The notes beneath the pieces were generated by a model. It had not been told where the DNA came from. It saw only the letters and a program-made list of their open reading frames with translations, and did no database searches. Source: Mycogone perniciosa (Eukaryota > Ascomycota > Sordariomycetes > Hypocreales > Hypocreaceae). From it: a stretch of 64,000 bases of DNA. Positions 35,601 to 46,439 of this stretch are shown piece by piece. Every line of letters begins with the position of its first letter. Position 1 is the stretch's first letter. Location of the stretch: contig JAOALB010000076.1 in the NCBI GenBank assembly GCA_025331125.1, forward strand, positions 124,001 to 188,000, read 5' to 3'. A program made the position numbers and the translations under genes.

Positions 35601-37599
35601 TTCCATTTTCACTTCCTGGAAGGGCATAGCCGCTGGATCCAAACTCACAAGCCTTGATATTGTTGTGGATAAGAGGCATATTTTCAGAACTCTGACAATT
35701 GTTGTTAGCAAGGGATGAGAGTCAGCGAAGCCCTCAGGGTGATCAGCTTTGGGCACATATCGACTAACCAATGTGGGGTGTGTCTCCTGGAATGATCCTC
35801 CTGGAGCAAGTGTTAGGGCTCGTTGTACGTAGCAGATAATATCAACAGCCTCCTGACTGCGCTTCTTGTACAGTAGGCCAACAAGGTGCTCTACAGCCTC
35901 CAAATAACTTGGACACAGTTTGACAGCCTTGAGCCAATGCTGCTCGGCCTCATCTTGGCGATCGAGACAGTACAGTGTGGCGGCCATATTTGTGATAGCC
36001 TCAACATGACTGTGACACGAGTCAGATATTCGGAACAGCCACTTGACAGTTCACTTGGGACAGGTTTTACCTCGAGTCTAAAGCAACAACCCTCGAGAAC
36101 CATTTCAAAGCATCTTCATATTGCTCTAGACCATATTGGAGACACCCCCCCAATAATAGCCCATCAACCCATTCCCAACTGCTTTGCTCACATAAACTCT
36201 TCAGTACCTCGAGGGAGGCCTTGGCATTGATCGTAGGCAGTACTTTCCTTGTGGAAGTAGAGACGTTGAAAGATTCCGCAGAGTATGGAAGAGCACGAGC
36301 CCTAGGGATGAAGGTGCGGGATTGAGTTACTGAACTAGTGGGATCGTGAGGCTCAGTGTGGCTCTGTACTGTCTGGTAGCCCCAGTTACCGTCATGTGGG
36401 TTCCCAAAGTTCGATATCAACGGTCGTGCATGACGACTATCTTGAGATATATTTCCTAAACCGATCAAACCTTTCCGGCTGTCGGGATTTTTCTGCGCGG
36501 CATCGATACTGTTATCCCTGGGTTTTGGTGGTTTTGGATATACGAGAAGCTTGGAAGATACATCAGACCCAGAGTTGTTTTTAATCTGGCCAAGTTTTCT
36601 CGTGGTTTGAAGAAACGCTAGTAAATCGACATAGTGCCTATGAGCCTGTGACAAGGCCCTTTCTCTGAAACTGGGTTGAACAAGGTACCGGTCATTGGAA
36701 GTGCTCGAGTCTGGATCCAAGCATAGGCCCTGCAAATCGAGATACGAGGCTTGTGTGGCATCATGTGCCGTGACAGAATTTGTAGCGCGCACATAGGGTT
36801 GGTGGGCTTCCAACTCATGCTGAGAGGCACGGCCGGCCGAATCTGATGACACATGATTTGTTGGAAGGCTTCGAAGGGGTCCAAAAGATCGACGGGTCCA
36901 TGGTGAAGCTTCCGAATGCCAACCAACCTGACCAAATGTCAAAGATTCAGACATAGATGCGGGCAGTGGACAAAAGGCTCGAACATTGTACTCAGCAGCT
37001 CTTACGAGGGGCTGATAGATGCTTTGGAAGTGGGCCGGTGTTGGATGAGCAGTCGGCTGCCATGGCAAGAATGACTGGGGCCCACCAGGAGAGCCACGGT
37101 GGAGAGTAAAATCTGAAGTTGAGGTGCTGGCAAGACACCATGGCGATGTTAAGCCAACGGGCACTCTGTTATCAAGCCCGTGGGCTGAAGGGTGGTACCC
37201 TGCCCCTGAGGCCTTTCGCATATGCTGAACAGCCGGATTAGGTGATGCGAAGTACGGAGCTGGGCCGGAGGGGGTAGGAAGTATCATATGTTTCAAGGGT
37301 GGTGGACCGGGAGAGAGTTGTGTGGGGGAGCCATCGTAGCCAGCGTCGATGGTGCCATTTGGTGTCTTCCGACGAAGGTGGTGGTCGTGTTCGAGGGGAA
37401 ACAGGGCGGTTGTGGACAGCGCGGCCCCTTGATAGGATTGCGATATTCGCATAGGGAACGGCCGCTGGTAAGGGGAGGCAACAGCACGGTGGTGGTGATG
37501 TTCGGGCCTGGAGGCATCATGGGTGGTCGATGACGCGATCAGTTCCAAATTGGGCGGCGGTGGCACCACGCGAGGGTGCGTCTGTACTACAGGCAACAT
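32655..37599 (-). CDS. O-GlcNAc transferase-like protein (TPR + GT41)
   Basis: Five exons on the minus strand, 36071-37599, 35769-36009, 34046-35691, 33361-33970 and 32655-33290, give 1553 residues. Residues 1-400 are low-complexity His/Pro/Ser. TPR-like repeats follow (LDPKHVHLHTNLGSLLKDIG, LTNLANAVKDRGRINDAIAY). The GT41 catalytic region carries IGYISSDFNNHPLAHLMQS, VNLNGYTRGARNEIFAARPA, APIQMSFMGFAGTLGAEWCD, NFNQLYKIEP and LDTPECNAHTTAADVLWSS. The Lys of QLYK aligns with the UDP-binding Lys842 of human OGT. The expected activity is transfer of GlcNAc (or another sugar) to Ser/Thr of intracellular proteins. Intron 4 is GC-AG. The start ATG (MLPVVQTHPRVV) is the first in frame. Confidence 0.92.
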
Positions 37600-38313
37600 G
37601 CCCGAAGTGAAAGAGCAGAAACGCCAAATGCGCAAGTGAAGCCCATCAAGGAAAGGACGCTGGCAGAGGAGCAGCAATGCCGTTCACAGCATGGCTGACG
37701 ACGGTGCCGACAGGCATTTGGGGCTGGCTTGCGCTGACATGTACTGGGCCAACGCCAACGGCTGCAACAGCGGCACAACGCATGCACCTCTGTTTGTCCA
37801 AGGTGTGCTTGTCGGAGGCGCTGGAGCCGCCCAGAGCAGCTTCGATGTTAGCAGGAACGGCGTCCGGTTGTCGAGAGCGAAGTCGAAAGGCAGTATCCCT
37901 AAGTATGGAGTGGTATCAGTAGTGGAATATGGACAGTGGGTTCAAAGGCTGGAGGAATGGTAGCGTTGTTGAAGTTGCTTGACGGGAGAAAGTGTAGTTA
38001 GGTATTGACTCCCAAGTGGCCCAAGCCACCTCGAGGCGGAACTGTGGATTACCCAGTGGATTACCCTGTGACCTTGGTATGCACCTTGCACCCACCAAGA
38101 ACAATACTATGCATTTCTTATGTATAATAAAGGGCAGGCCATCGTGTTCGGCGTTTATCAACCCAGACCAACACAAATGCAACTCTGGCCCATTTTACTT
38201 GTTACAGATGCCTAGCGCTTGACATGTTGTTGGACATATAAAGTCAAAAATTTGTCTAAGAAGGGATGAATAGCGAAATTGGGCGGATGATCGATCTAAG
38301 GCTCAATACGACA

Positions 38314-38329
38314 TACTCCGTACGGAGTA
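38314..38329. repeat. Perfect 16-bp palindrome TACTCCGTACGGAGTA
   Basis: Read directly. It is a head-to-head pair of the CGGAGTA motif dispersed in the intergenic DNA of this window. Confidence 0.95.
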
Positions 38330-38793
38330 CACTTCTTCAATACAACGTTCCACCTCATGGCCACTAAATCAATAGACCTATTTCGGGGTTTTATAATAAC
38401 ACTAGTCCAGCATCGGTAAGCAAGTGTCCCGCCCGTACTCCGTATGTATGTTTGCTGTTATAATGAGTCTACAGAGTACTTCGTACATGAAGCTAAAAAT
38501 GTGTAGATCGCTATTAAAACAACAAAATTTTGGGATCATATTGGTCAATCACTGGATTCTCTAGCTAAGATCTAGTCGAAAAGATATCTCTCATTTGAAT
38601 AGGTGTGCTAAATTATGAATACTGGATATCACCTGTGAGCTACCGTCTGCCCATCTCCGTTAGGTGCGTCAGTGCTGGGTACAGTATTTATGTACGGGCC
38701 CGCCATTTCCAACTTCCCGCGAACGTTCTCGACGCGGGCTTTTTGAAGGGATTTGATAAAGGTTCTACCGATGTGTGAAATTTCGACATCCAT

Positions 38794-39099
38794 TTGACAA
38801 CGGCTTGTGGAGTTTCTCAGAAACGACTGCTGCAGCTACATCGTTTGCTGGACAGGGGTAATAACATCGATGTCCTAGATACCAGCTTCTCCGAGGACTT
38901 CCTCCATTTTGTTAGCCAGCTTAGCACCCATATTCTGCCGACTTTGATGGATGAAGATGCCATCCATGGCGATATCGGGCTGATCAAAATGAGCGAACTT
39001 GAAGTCGGGTGTCTAAGCTTTGCAAGCTGGCGGAATTGTGGCTTGCCACCCTTCTCCATAAAGACGGCCTGGCGAGGCAGGATGTCTAGGACATCATGA
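38794..39099 (+). other. Isolated ORF, possible acyltransferase remnant
   Basis: 101 codons opening with TTG, with no in-frame ATG near the start and stops on both sides. Segments such as FSEDFLHFVSQLS and a later SFASWRNCGLPPF vaguely recall the C-terminal part of fungal BAHD-type acyltransferases. The catalytic HxxxD and DFGWG motifs are absent. It may be a decayed gene fragment or chance. I cannot support a function. Confidence 0.2.
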
Positions 39100-39672
39100 T
39101 TACACATACAGTTTCTGTGAGGTTTTTTTAGCTTTATATTCTAGCATGGCACATTCGACAAAACCGTTCATACTAGATTGGTTACCTGGCTCCAACAATC
39201 GCCGACCCAGACGTGGTTGATTACCTAGTACTGTCTGCCGCGGTAGCCATTGAATTCAGGTTCTTGGCATGATTGCTTTTCTCTAGCCGTCCCTTAATTG
39301 TAATAAAGGTACAGAGTAGAACGCACGGTAATAAAACCTCAATCGAAGGCGCAGATACAATTGCTCATATTGGCCTGTTTAATGGACCACTACACCCATC
39401 GAAGGATAGGGTGTCGAGGTGAGTATCAGGTCTGCCTTATTCTTCCTCGAGCAAAAATAGAAATAAACCACAGTGCAGATTTGGTGCATTTCAGAGTGTA
39501 GCCAAGGGTTCATCTCGTAACTCCAGTCATCACAGCTGAGTACTTTGTGTTGGTCACGGAAACAGGCAAAAATTCTTTTCCATTTTGTCTATGCGGTTGA
39601 GGTGTTATGGGACCCTCTTTCCCCACTTTATGACTGCCATAACGTCAAGATCTGGGACAAACATTTGTCCAT

Positions 39673-40394
39673 TTACTCCTCGGGAACTGCCGCAGAAAGT
39701 TAGTACTGACTGAGGAAATGAAATCAAGAAAGGGACACACTGTCAATCTCCCCGTTGTCAATGGCCTCCGTGATGGCCTTGGGGGGCTTTCCGTCAACCT
39801 GGCATCCAACGCTGTATGCAGTGCCCAAAACTTCCTTCACGGTTCCCTTGAGCTCCTTGGAGAAAGACTTGTACCGCATGGTACGGGCAATCTCAATGAT
39901 CTCATCCAAGCTGACAGACTTGTTGTGCTTGATGTTCTTCTCCTTCTTTCGATCACGGGGGGGCTCCTTCAAAGCCCTGATGATGAGGGAAGAGGCGGTG
40001 GGGACGACAGACACTTGGGCCTGACGGTTCTGGATAGTAAGCTTGACAGTCACGCGCAAGCCTTTCTGTTTCCTTCATCAGTACAAGATCTCACGACTAC
40101 TCGCCCGTCATGACAACTCACCCAGTCACCAGTTGCTTTCGCAATGTCTTCTCCGACCTTCTTTGGAGACAGACCAAGGGGACCAATTTTGGGAGCGAGC
40201 GCTGAAGAAGCACCCACCTCACCACCAGTGGCTCGGAGGTGGCTATGAGTGACGAGTTAGGAGATGATCAGAAGGTAAACTTTTTATGGATTCAGAGACG
40301 AACATAATCTTAACCTCATTGGGGTCGACCTTGGGAGCTATTAACAAATTAGCACTCGTAGGGAAGTTATGACATAAATAGAAGGCTTACGCAT
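39673..40394 (-). CDS. RPL12: 60S ribosomal protein uL11 (L12)
   Basis: Five exons on the minus strand: 40391-40394, 40304-40337, 40122-40242, 39741-40065 and 39673-39686. They give 165 residues, the length of yeast L12. Motifs in order are PPKVDPNEVKII, LRATGGEVGASSALAPKIGP, LGLSPKKVGEDIAKATGDW, QNRQAQVSVVPTASSLIIRA and the ending DNGEIDIPEE. uL11 forms the base of the ribosomal stalk. The first exon is only ATGC, so the start codon is cut off by an intron after one further base. The last exon is 14 nt, and its intron carries a TACTAAC branch site. Confidence 0.95.
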
Positions 40395-40669
40395 TTTTGC
40401 GATTTGTGTTTCGACAGAGGCTCGTGGTTTGCTTGCCGTAAAGCTGGAGGAGAGGTATAGGAATGAGAAAAGTTAAGATCAAGTAGAGTGGAAAGGAAAA
40501 TGTGTGCCCCAGCTACCTGCCCTAACCGCGCCCCACTTGAGGTTGTTTTTGAGCACCAGTGTGGACTTTTGGTAGCCAATTAAAAAAGCCTTTGGGTTTG
40601 ACTCCCAAAACCCATGCCAGAATAGTAATTTCATACAGAGTACGGAGTACTTGTGCCACACCCCACTTA

Positions 40670-40990
40670 TTCACAGGTCAACTTTATCCCAGCTTATAAG
40701 CTGGTGCTCGACATTAAGGCGGTCATATCAGCAATGCGGCCACTTTGTAATTGAAAATGAAGCTATCCACGTTTTCTCGCGCGATAGCAAGTATTGTTGC
40801 ATCAGGATTTGCCTGTATATACTCCAAGGCTTGCTGTACACGAATTTCAACTTTACTAGAGTGTGTCATTATGTGATGATGAGATATTCTATAAAGAAGC
40901 TGAATTAATAGGCCAAGTGGCCGCATTGCTGATATGGCCGCCTTAGTGTCGAGCACCAGCTTACAAGCTGGGAGGAAGTCGACCTGTGAA
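40670..40990 (-). mobile_element. MITE-like DNA transposon derivative, pogo/Tc1-mariner type
   Basis: 321 bp flanked by TA on both sides (40668-40669 and 40991-40992), the target duplication of Tc1/mariner/pogo elements. Long terminal inverted repeats of about 76 bp (40670-40745 and 40915-40990) start TTCACAGGTC and end GACCTGTGAA. Where the arms differ, the left arm has A/T and the right G/C, as expected from RIP. Between them, on the minus strand, MTHSSKVEIRVQQALEYI continues into QANPDATILAIARE, resembling the N-terminal helix-turn-helix of fungal pogo-like transposases. The DDE domain is missing, so it cannot move by itself. Confidence 0.85.
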
Positions 40991-40994
40991 TATA

Positions 40995-41347
40995 GTCCCT
41001 GAGCGTATTGACGGTTGCATGCAAACCACAGAACTTCGTTGATAACCAAGGAAATTGTCCACACAAACGTATTTTTTACCATCGCAATCGGGTTTCTCTC
41101 CATACTTGAGTCTCAACTTAGGTCGGACTTGACAAAGGCATTCTTCATTCTGAGTTTCATCAACTGTGGTAATAAAACCAGCAGTTAGTGCAGTATCCCA
41201 TTAGTTCTAAGAGGTTGTCTGTCTGCTACAAGGCGACTGAGTGCATTGAAACCACCTCTGTTCCCAGTCCCAGTGTTTCCACGCCTTATTGCCCAGAACA
41301 GATCATTATACGGGAATGAGGTGCTGTGAACCACCTTGACTAACTAT
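40995..41347. other. Intergenic, SEC23 3' flank
   Basis: No supported gene between the MITE-like element and the SEC23 stop. Confidence 0.55.
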
Positions 41348-44022
41348 CTAATTCGTACCACTCACGGCAAGCCTAAGACAGTAGTCAGCACGCAGTACTC
41401 TGACAGCATTGGACGGTCATTCATACTTCATTAAATGATCCATAAAGGTCTGTAGGGAAACATCGTCCGTAAAGATGGTCTGAGCGGAGGTTGCCCCAAC
41501 ACCGCCGTAGGGACCTGTGGTATGTGTGGTGGAAGGGTTGAGCTTTGACAACAAGAATCGAGCCTGGGACCCGCCAGCGTCGCAGACAATGAACCTAGGA
41601 AGTGGAAATCGATCCGTGATGAGATCCTGCAACAAGTCAGCCTACGTGGAGAGGAGTATAACTTCTCTATGAACATACCCTCGCGTCCTCTTTTGGCTGT
41701 TCTAGTAGGGCAGCAAAGTTCTCATAACCTTCTTGTTCTTGATATCCCGCCTTTCGCCACTCAGCAATAGTCTCGCCATGGAAGATAAGAATGTGGAAGA
41801 ATGTGTCTAATAGCAAGACATGTGTTGGCTGGATGGATGCAGAATCGAGCAGGACTGGCTGGCCACCATCCTGGTCAAAAGTGTATGAATCTAAAGTCGG
41901 TTGAATCATGACCAGAGAGTTGCTGACATCTTCGTGGTTCAACACATGGCGGTAAAATGCTGTTTCATCAGGCGAGTTGTTGAAAACTTGCAAAAACTGG
42001 CTTCTCCGAAGGTGGAACATGAACTGCGGATAGAGCGTGAAATTCTTCTCCAAACGGAATGAAGTCGGGTCATCCTTCCGGTAATCAGCAAACCTCGAGC
42101 AAAGACGTATCAACATCCTATCCACCCAGCGTAGTACATCAGGTCCATCGTCGACTTCCGCTTTAAAAACGGCGATTCTAGACATGAGAACAGCCGCCGC
42201 CTCTTGGTCAAATGATTGGGCAATGGCCGGATCGCCAGCTGGACCGCTCAGATTCCGAGCTATGGTGGTTACCCGAAGATGAAATTGACCGGAAGAATGC
42301 TGGTAGTATGTCAAGAACTGCATCATGCCCTTTTGTGGTGTTTGCTGATGGGTCGCTGGCCCTTGGTTGGCGACTTCAAAGTAAATACCATAGCTTGACT
42401 TGGGGTCAATGCCGCACATCTTCCACGAGCATGTGTTTCCTATTCCACATTCAGTTTCGCCCACGGATATTGACTTCTTGTTAAGAGATACTGCGTGGCC
42501 GATAAGCCCCGTAACCTTGAGTTCCTTGGTGGTCAGGACCTCGAGAACTGCATTGAAACCCATAAGAAGGTTATCATCACCGTCCTTCTCAAAGATACGG
42601 ACAAATGATTGCTTGAACATTGAGGAGGTGAAGCTATCAGTGAGGATCATGTGTCCACCTGTTGAGTTGCAGAGGCCCTTCATTTCCAACAAGCCGACCT
42701 GGTCAAGACAGCCGGCAAATATGTCGATGATGTGGCCGTTGTGAGCAGTGCGCTTGGCCAAGTTGTCGTAAAACTATGCGATGTGTTAGTGTTTGTAAAC
42801 AGAGAGAACCTGGATTTTAAAGCTTCACCTTCAGCGCTTTCTTGTAGTATTTCACGTTATCCCGATCAATATCATGATGTGATCGAATGGGCTCTCTCAG
42901 CTCCGGGCCAACTACCATGCCTGGCCCTTCTGTCGCCGGCCCACCTGCGAACAACATGACACGGCCGCCGGAGTTTTGAAACGATGATTCCATTAGACCG
43001 ATGGCCACGCTGAGAGCCACACCAGTACACCGAAGACTGCGCCGATCATTCGCAGTTGGCCAGGGGTCCTTTTGGAGAGACTCCAAGGCTTTCGTAAGTT
43101 GGAACTCAGCCTGCTGTACAGGTAGAAGGAATCTAGAAGCCGGTACGATTGGCATCTGACGACCCGGCTGCGGCTGCATACCAGGCCTCACACCAGAGGA
43201 CGAGAGTCCTAGCATCTCCTGAACTTGTTTGGCGGAGTAGTCCTTGCTTCCACGGAAGACATACGACTTTGCGCAACCCTCATATCCGATCTCATGTACC
43301 TGGGCCTAAGCTCTGTCAGCAACTTCTTCAGGGCAAACCGCCCGAACGAGCATACCATGGTCCCATAAGTAATGAGTCCAACCAGAGCATTGTCTGGCAG
43401 CAGACTAAGGCTCATAACCAAAGATTCTTTGAGTGCAGACAAACTATCTTCTTCTTGGCACAAGTCTACAACATAGAGGAATATAGGTGGCGTAGGGGCG
43501 GGCCGGGACAACCGATATTCGATCGTTGTATTGGCGGGGTGCAATTCCGGGGGGATTGCATTTGCAGTGATGTCTTTATAGTGTGGTGGAAGTTGATTCC
43601 TCGACAAGCAGAAGGGACAAATCCATACGCGGGCGCGAACATCAACTTGACTACATATGGATCAGTTAGATGACTTGACAGGTCGTTTGTTGCCCCCTTA
43701 GCAGGGGATGCCGTCGCGGGTTTGGGTGAAAGGGGGTATATAAGCTCACCAAAATGGATTGAGGACTGAACGACAAGGTTGCTTGCATGTCACTGGCTCG
43801 AATTGGAGGAGCGGCGTGTCTGGTTTCTCCTTTAATGGCGTGTACAAGGCACCGATCGGAACAACCAGCCTTGACGCCTCCTGAACATGTATAAGCTTGT
43901 GGGAGGACTCAATAGTACGGGAGACATACCATCCGAGAGCTAGGAAACACGTTCCAACTGAGGCGCACGCCATCGCGATCTTCTACTTCGCTCCATTGCT
44001 CCTTGACGGCCTCGTAGTCCAT
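41348..44022 (-). CDS. SEC23: COPII coat GTPase-activating subunit Sec23
   Basis: Seven exons on the minus strand: 43930-44022, 43750-43880, 43356-43650, 42829-43305, 41679-42773, 41427-41626 and 41348-41372. They join to 771 residues, the normal length. The protein starts [21 protein letters not shown] zinc finger follows (CKQPCR, then ICPFCLSRN), then the trunk domain ([20 protein letters not shown]), the beta-sandwich and helical regions, and the gelsolin fold ([20 protein letters not shown]), ending MKLAVSGTN. Sec23 activates Sar1 and, with Sec24, forms the inner COPII layer at ER exit sites. The last exon is 25 nt; a simple ORF reading would end wrongly at MKYE. Confidence 0.97.
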
Positions 44023-44522
44023 CTATGCTTGTGCGTCGAGAGGTCGACGTAGAGAAATGGACGCAAGGTAGTGAGTGTATGGTAGTTAATGGCAAGTTGA
44101 GGGGTGTGTGACCTCGTCAGCTGGTAGCAAATCAACCCGCGACTGAGACCCTACTTCAGCTTGGCCTTGGTTGCTGTAGGTTTTCGGGCTGTAGAATGGG
44201 ATATGAGGAGAACTCTCCAGGTATGAAGTTCTTCGAGGTAGGTAAGAAAGGTGTGTACTAGAAGTAGCTAACACAGTTGCAATCACTCCTTGTGGACAGT
44301 TGTCAACCCCACCCGTCACCACTTCCGCCACAATGTGGCTGGTAAAGTCCAATTCCCTCATGAATCCAAATACTAGTTACGAGGTACCTAGTAGGTTAGG
44401 TTAGTACTATGCTAGGAAGGTACCTAGTACTTCATGGTCGTAGAACTTTTATGACCTCCCCAAATTTGTTGACGAATAATATCGTACACCCTTGGTTCTC
44501 TTCCTCCGAAAACATGGTCATA
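44023..44522. other. Divergent promoter region
   Basis: Between SEC23 (-) and the hydrolase gene (+). In-frame upstream ATGs at 44409, 44451 and 44514 could extend the hydrolase, but the extension lacks family resemblance. Confidence 0.5.
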
Positions 44523-45719
44523 ATGAGGCGTTTCCCATCCCAACGACCAGCGAGGGCTGCTCTTACTATATCCTGTCAGATCCGAAGTCTATCTCAACGA
44601 ACTTATCCGCAGCCAGTCTCACCATTGGCATATGATCTTCATGAGCCGTCAAAACCAAAGTCAGACGAGAAAACAGCCCCAATTATCTTCTTACATGGAC
44701 TATTCGGATCCAAGAAGAATAACAGAGGCATTAGCAAGTGGGCTTCATTTCCCCCAATCACCCACCTCCCTAGAACCCTACTCACAGCAACACAGAGCCC
44801 TAGCTCGGGATTTGGGAACATACGTATATGCCCTGGTAAGTCACCTCAAGTACAGTATATAGATGTAAGTAATGTGGTGTTAAGCAATCGGAATGAAGGA
44901 TCTGAGAAACCATGGCCAATCATCCCATGACCCACGCCATGACTATGTGGCCATGGCCGAAGACGTATCGAGCTTCATTCATGGTCACAGCCTGAAAGAC
45001 CCTGTCCTAATTGGCCACTCCATGTAAGCCGTCTTATAGCATTTATCTAGTCAGGTCGACTTCGTAGGCTAATGCTAGAGTCAGGGGCGCTAAAACTGCC
45101 ATGTCGTTGGCACTGCGTTCACCCGAATTGGTTGCAAGCGTGGTGGCAGTTGATAATGCACCAGTGGATGCCAACTTGAGCAGAAGTTTTGCGTCGTATA
45201 TCCGAGGCATGAAGAAAATACAGGCTGCCAACCTCAGCCGTCAGGCCGAGGCAGACCGGATTCTTCAGGACATTGAAGAGGTTAGTGGTTCGCCTACTGG
45301 TTTGTTAATTGGACTATCTCTGACCTGAGTTTCAGTCACTACCTATTCGACAGTTCCTACTAGGCAACCTATACCGCTCGCCGGAAGATCAGATCCAAAG
45401 GTTCCGCATTCCTCTGGACATCCTCGGTCGTTCTCTTGACCACCTCGGAGATTTTCCTTATAAAGATCCCGGAGAAACGCGGTACGAGAAGCCTGCACTG
45501 TTCATTCGGGGTACGAAAAGCAAATACGTGCCAGACGATGTGTTACCCCTTGTTGGACAGTTCTTCCCACGCTTTCGCTTGGCGGATATTGACGCTGGGC
45601 ACTGGTTAATATCTGAGCAACCCGAGGCTTTCAGACAAGGTAACTCAAAGCGCTGGGCTAGTTGTATATCTCACTAACTCTGAGCAGTTGTTGTGGAATT
45701 TCTGCAGGATCCTGAGTAG
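44523..45719 (+). CDS. Mitochondrial alpha/beta hydrolase, ABHD11/Imo32-like
   Basis: Exons 44523-44737, 44796-44835, 44899-45023, 45085-45280, 45336-45639 and 45688-45719 give 303 residues. The start MRRFPSQRPARAALTIS is Arg-rich and amphipathic, fitting mitochondrial import. Hydrolase motifs are PIIFLHGLFGSKKNN (oxyanion side), YALDLRNHGQSSHDPRHDY, the nucleophile elbow GHSMGAK split by an intron, and the catalytic histidine in DAGHWLISEQPEAF. Relatives include yeast Imo32, the ethanol acetyltransferase Eat1, and human ABHD11. The physiological substrate cannot be read from sequence. Upstream in-frame ATGs make the start uncertain by up to 38 residues. Confidence 0.9.
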
Positions 45720-46439
45720 GTTGAACCTGACGTTACAATACTGTAGGCTGTTGATCATTTGGCAAAGTATACATGATTTTGTTTGAGCCACAGCCACACT
45801 CCGATTCCTCAATTGTCCTTGACAAACGGGAAAACAATATATTTCAACTACCGAGGCAACTTTGGCGATGACATATTCCATGCTAAAAATGTGCGGAACT
45901 ACTACTACTATCGTGTGTCTCTCCGATATGGCGATGTGAATTTCTTTAGAACAGGGTTGGGTTGAGGCATGGTTTGAACATTTGGAGCGAGATACATTAC
46001 GGCCGCATGTTGACAAGTTCCGCACAGTGTCGTCAACCAACTGACATGCCTGTAAGGTAGGAATAGTAACACGATTGCAATCATATAATTCAACACCAAC
46101 TTGCTGGAGCGTCCAGGAAGCTATTCTATTGACATCCATATAACTAGAAGGCATAGATACTTCGTGCAAGCAGGTCATATACGTCAGCCATGGTTCCACG
46201 ATGCCCAAAATCGGTCGGGTCTGAAAAGCCATGTCTGGGTATTGTTTCAATGCAAGGCCATCACGCAGATATAGGAGAAGAAGCAACCGAGTCTTTTACC
46301 ATTTCATGGGGACATTACCTAACCCCACCCTAGCCGCCTTTGTAATGCTACGCCATTTGCAGTGACCGAAACAATGCCAGGGATGAGTGTATCACCTGCG
46401 AGGCTCCCTGTGCCTTCGTCCCTCCGTTCGCAGCACTCT
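45720..46439. other. Convergent intergenic region
   Basis: 3' flanks of the hydrolase (+) and eS1 (-). A 213-codon minus-strand ORF (45645-46286) crosses this region and the last hydrolase exon but has no recognisable features. Confidence 0.5.

Larger units (their letters stand above)
37600..39672. other. Intergenic, about 2.1 kb
   Basis: GT41 promoter side, followed by a region with copies of the CTCCGTA/CGGAGTA motif near 38310-38480, including a perfect 16-bp palindrome. A lone ORF at 38794-39099 is treated separately. Confidence 0.5.

Noticed and set aside
36067..37677. N-terminal extension of the GT41 protein to 37677
   Set aside because: The extension opens with TTG; the first in-frame ATG is at 37599 and gives a fungal-like N-terminus.
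37691..37963. 90-codon plus-strand ORF upstream of the GT41 gene
   Set aside because: No motif; lies in the likely promoter/leader of the opposite-strand gene and overlaps another frame of similar length.
45645..46286. 213-codon minus-strand ORF
   Set aside because: It overlaps the last hydrolase exon and the convergent 3' region. The ORF opens without ATG (first ATG near 46232), has irregular composition, and shows no motif.
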